From: Aquimarina sediminis
Lineage (GTDB): Bacteria; Bacteroidota; Bacteroidia; Flavobacteriales; Flavobacteriaceae
Direction: 5' to 3'
DNA: 64,000 nt
Assembly: GCF_002895435.1 (NCBI RefSeq)
Contig: NZ_POYJ01000008.1
Coordinates: 186,001-250,000, forward strand
Shown here: positions 63,417 to 64,000 of the stretch, in pieces
How positions within the stretch are numbered: position 1 is the first letter of the stretch
How the letters are laid out: each line of letters starts with the position of its first letter
Notes under the pieces: generated by a model
What the model was told of the DNA's origin: nothing
What the model saw: the letters and a program-made list of their open reading frames with translations, nothing else
The model's database searches: none
Program-made: the position numbers and the translations under genes

Positions 63417-63848
63417 ATGAAGCGATTATTCACACTACTGTTATTATTTACGGTTACAACAACTATCAACGCCCAGAGTTCTGACTATGCTCTTGTAGAA
63501 AAAGCAGTGCAATATTATCTAGAGGGAGGAACTAATAATGATTTTGAAACCTTAAAAAAGGCTTTTCATAAAACCGCTACTATGAGGTATATCAAAAAAG
63601 GCAGTTATACAGAGGTTAATGCATTAGAATTTTTTGAAAAGGTAATGAAACCAGGACCAAAACAAAATAGGAAAACCAATATCGATTATATAAACATCAC
63701 TGGTCATGCAGCAAATGCTAAACTAGAAATTGAATATCCTGGATTTACATTTATAGACTATATGAACCTTTTAAAAATTGATGGAGAATGGAAAGTGGTA
63801 AGCAAGATTTTTTATAAAAAAGTAAAAGATACACCAGCAAAAAAGTAA
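63417..63848 (+). CDS. Secreted NTF2-like / lumazine-binding-like protein
   Basis: A 143-residue protein with signal peptide 1-20 (LLLLFTVTTTINAQ). The mature part is an NTF2/SnoaL-like cone fold: VEKAVQYYLEGGTNNDFETLKKAFHKTATMRY, YTEVNALEFFEKV, NAKLEIEYPGFTFIDYMNLLKIDGEWKVVSKIFYKK. It fits the Lumazine_bd_2 group. The ligand is unknown. The final 63849-64000 holds no gene I can support. Confidence 0.8.
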   Translation: MKRLFTLLLLFTVTTTINAQSSDYALVEKAVQYYLEGGTNNDFETLKKAFHKTATMRYIKKGSYTEVNALEFFEKVMKPGPKQNRKTNIDYINITGHAANAKLEIEYPGFTFIDYMNLLKIDGEWKVVSKIFYKKVKDTPAKK

Positions 63849-64000
63849 TCTTGATGAATTAAAATAAACCAAGTTGTGATAACTCTGTAGACAGGATAGT
63901 ATATCCGCGACTTTGTAAAAGAAAAGAATTAAAGAAGGGAGAATGGAAAGATAAAACCAAAAAAAGTGTTAAATTTAACCTGCCTAAATACCCAAATTAT

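Noticed and set aside
63849-64000. Partial gene at the right edge
   Set aside because: All frames are short or broken by stops within the visible 152 bases; nothing supports a call.

Overview
The window looks like a chromosomal segment of a marine Flavobacteriaceae (Bacteroidota), probably near Aquimarina; the genus is inference. The DNA is strongly AT-rich. Several genes follow the Bacteroidota -7 motif TAnnTTTG. It also has a SusC/SusD pair with an ECF sigma/FecR switch, a type IX secretion (T9SS) sorting domain, a DUF3276 PUR-like protein, surface-type lipoproteins, and the linkage nusB-DUF1573-yajC. No rRNA, tRNA, CRISPR array, integrase or transposase was seen.

Layout. 1-8.8 kb: edge-truncated LolD/MacB-type ATPase, lone PAS protein, eroded methyltransferase-like protein, ABC-F ATPase, secreted C-type lectin, CobW-type metallochaperone GTPase behind a perfect inverted repeat, and Lnt. 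9.0-11.8 kb: a peptide cassette made of a C39-like/VKOR/thioredoxin fusion followed by two cysteine-rich double-glycine-leader peptides, both short and one of them under 60 residues. 11.9-16.7 kb: phosphatidylserine synthase and three envelope proteins (EF-hand-like lipoprotein, YARHG-DUF3160 lipoprotein, CapA-like). 16.7-19.7 kb, minus strand: kdsD-tatC-AhpD-like-lptB, divergent from recQ. 22.2-32.2 kb: an orphan third GG-type peptide, a cyclophilin-FKBP fusion, GNAT, thioredoxin-like protein, M14 peptidase, DUF3276 protein, ABC exporter and leucine dehydrogenase. 32.3-34.1 kb: nusB, DUF1573, yajC.

34.1-45.3 kb is an amino-sugar utilisation locus: ECF sigma, FecR, STN-bearing SusC, SusD, and a GH20 hexosaminidase with four PA14-like repeats and a T9SS tail. 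It sits exactly between two copies of the 3' end of yajC plus its terminator (about 127 bp, five mismatches, offset 11,326 bp). This marks it as an inserted island or duplicated junction.

45.5-49.5 kb: MscS channel, pepT, pyrD, LysE exporter. 49.5-57.3 kb, minus strand: secreted and lipoprotein genes (collagen-like, TapB-like, OmpA-like), a stranded T9SS sorting-domain remnant and a TPR hybrid histidine kinase. 57.6-60.0 kb: HMG-CoA lyase, then a ferritin gene flanked by two transcription units with matching promoter/operator sequences. One unit appears non-coding (about 0.4 kb, ending in a terminator). The other encodes a 47-residue Cys/Lys-rich protein. 60.2-63.2 kb: thioredoxin-like/ApbE/DUF4266/DUF3570 cluster, likely an extracytoplasmic flavin or metal redox system. 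63.4-63.8 kb: NTF2-like secreted protein.

Most promising for novelty: the yajC-end duplication around the glycan locus, the disulfide-oxidase plus Cys-rich peptide cassette, and the paired iron-box-like promoters around ferritin.
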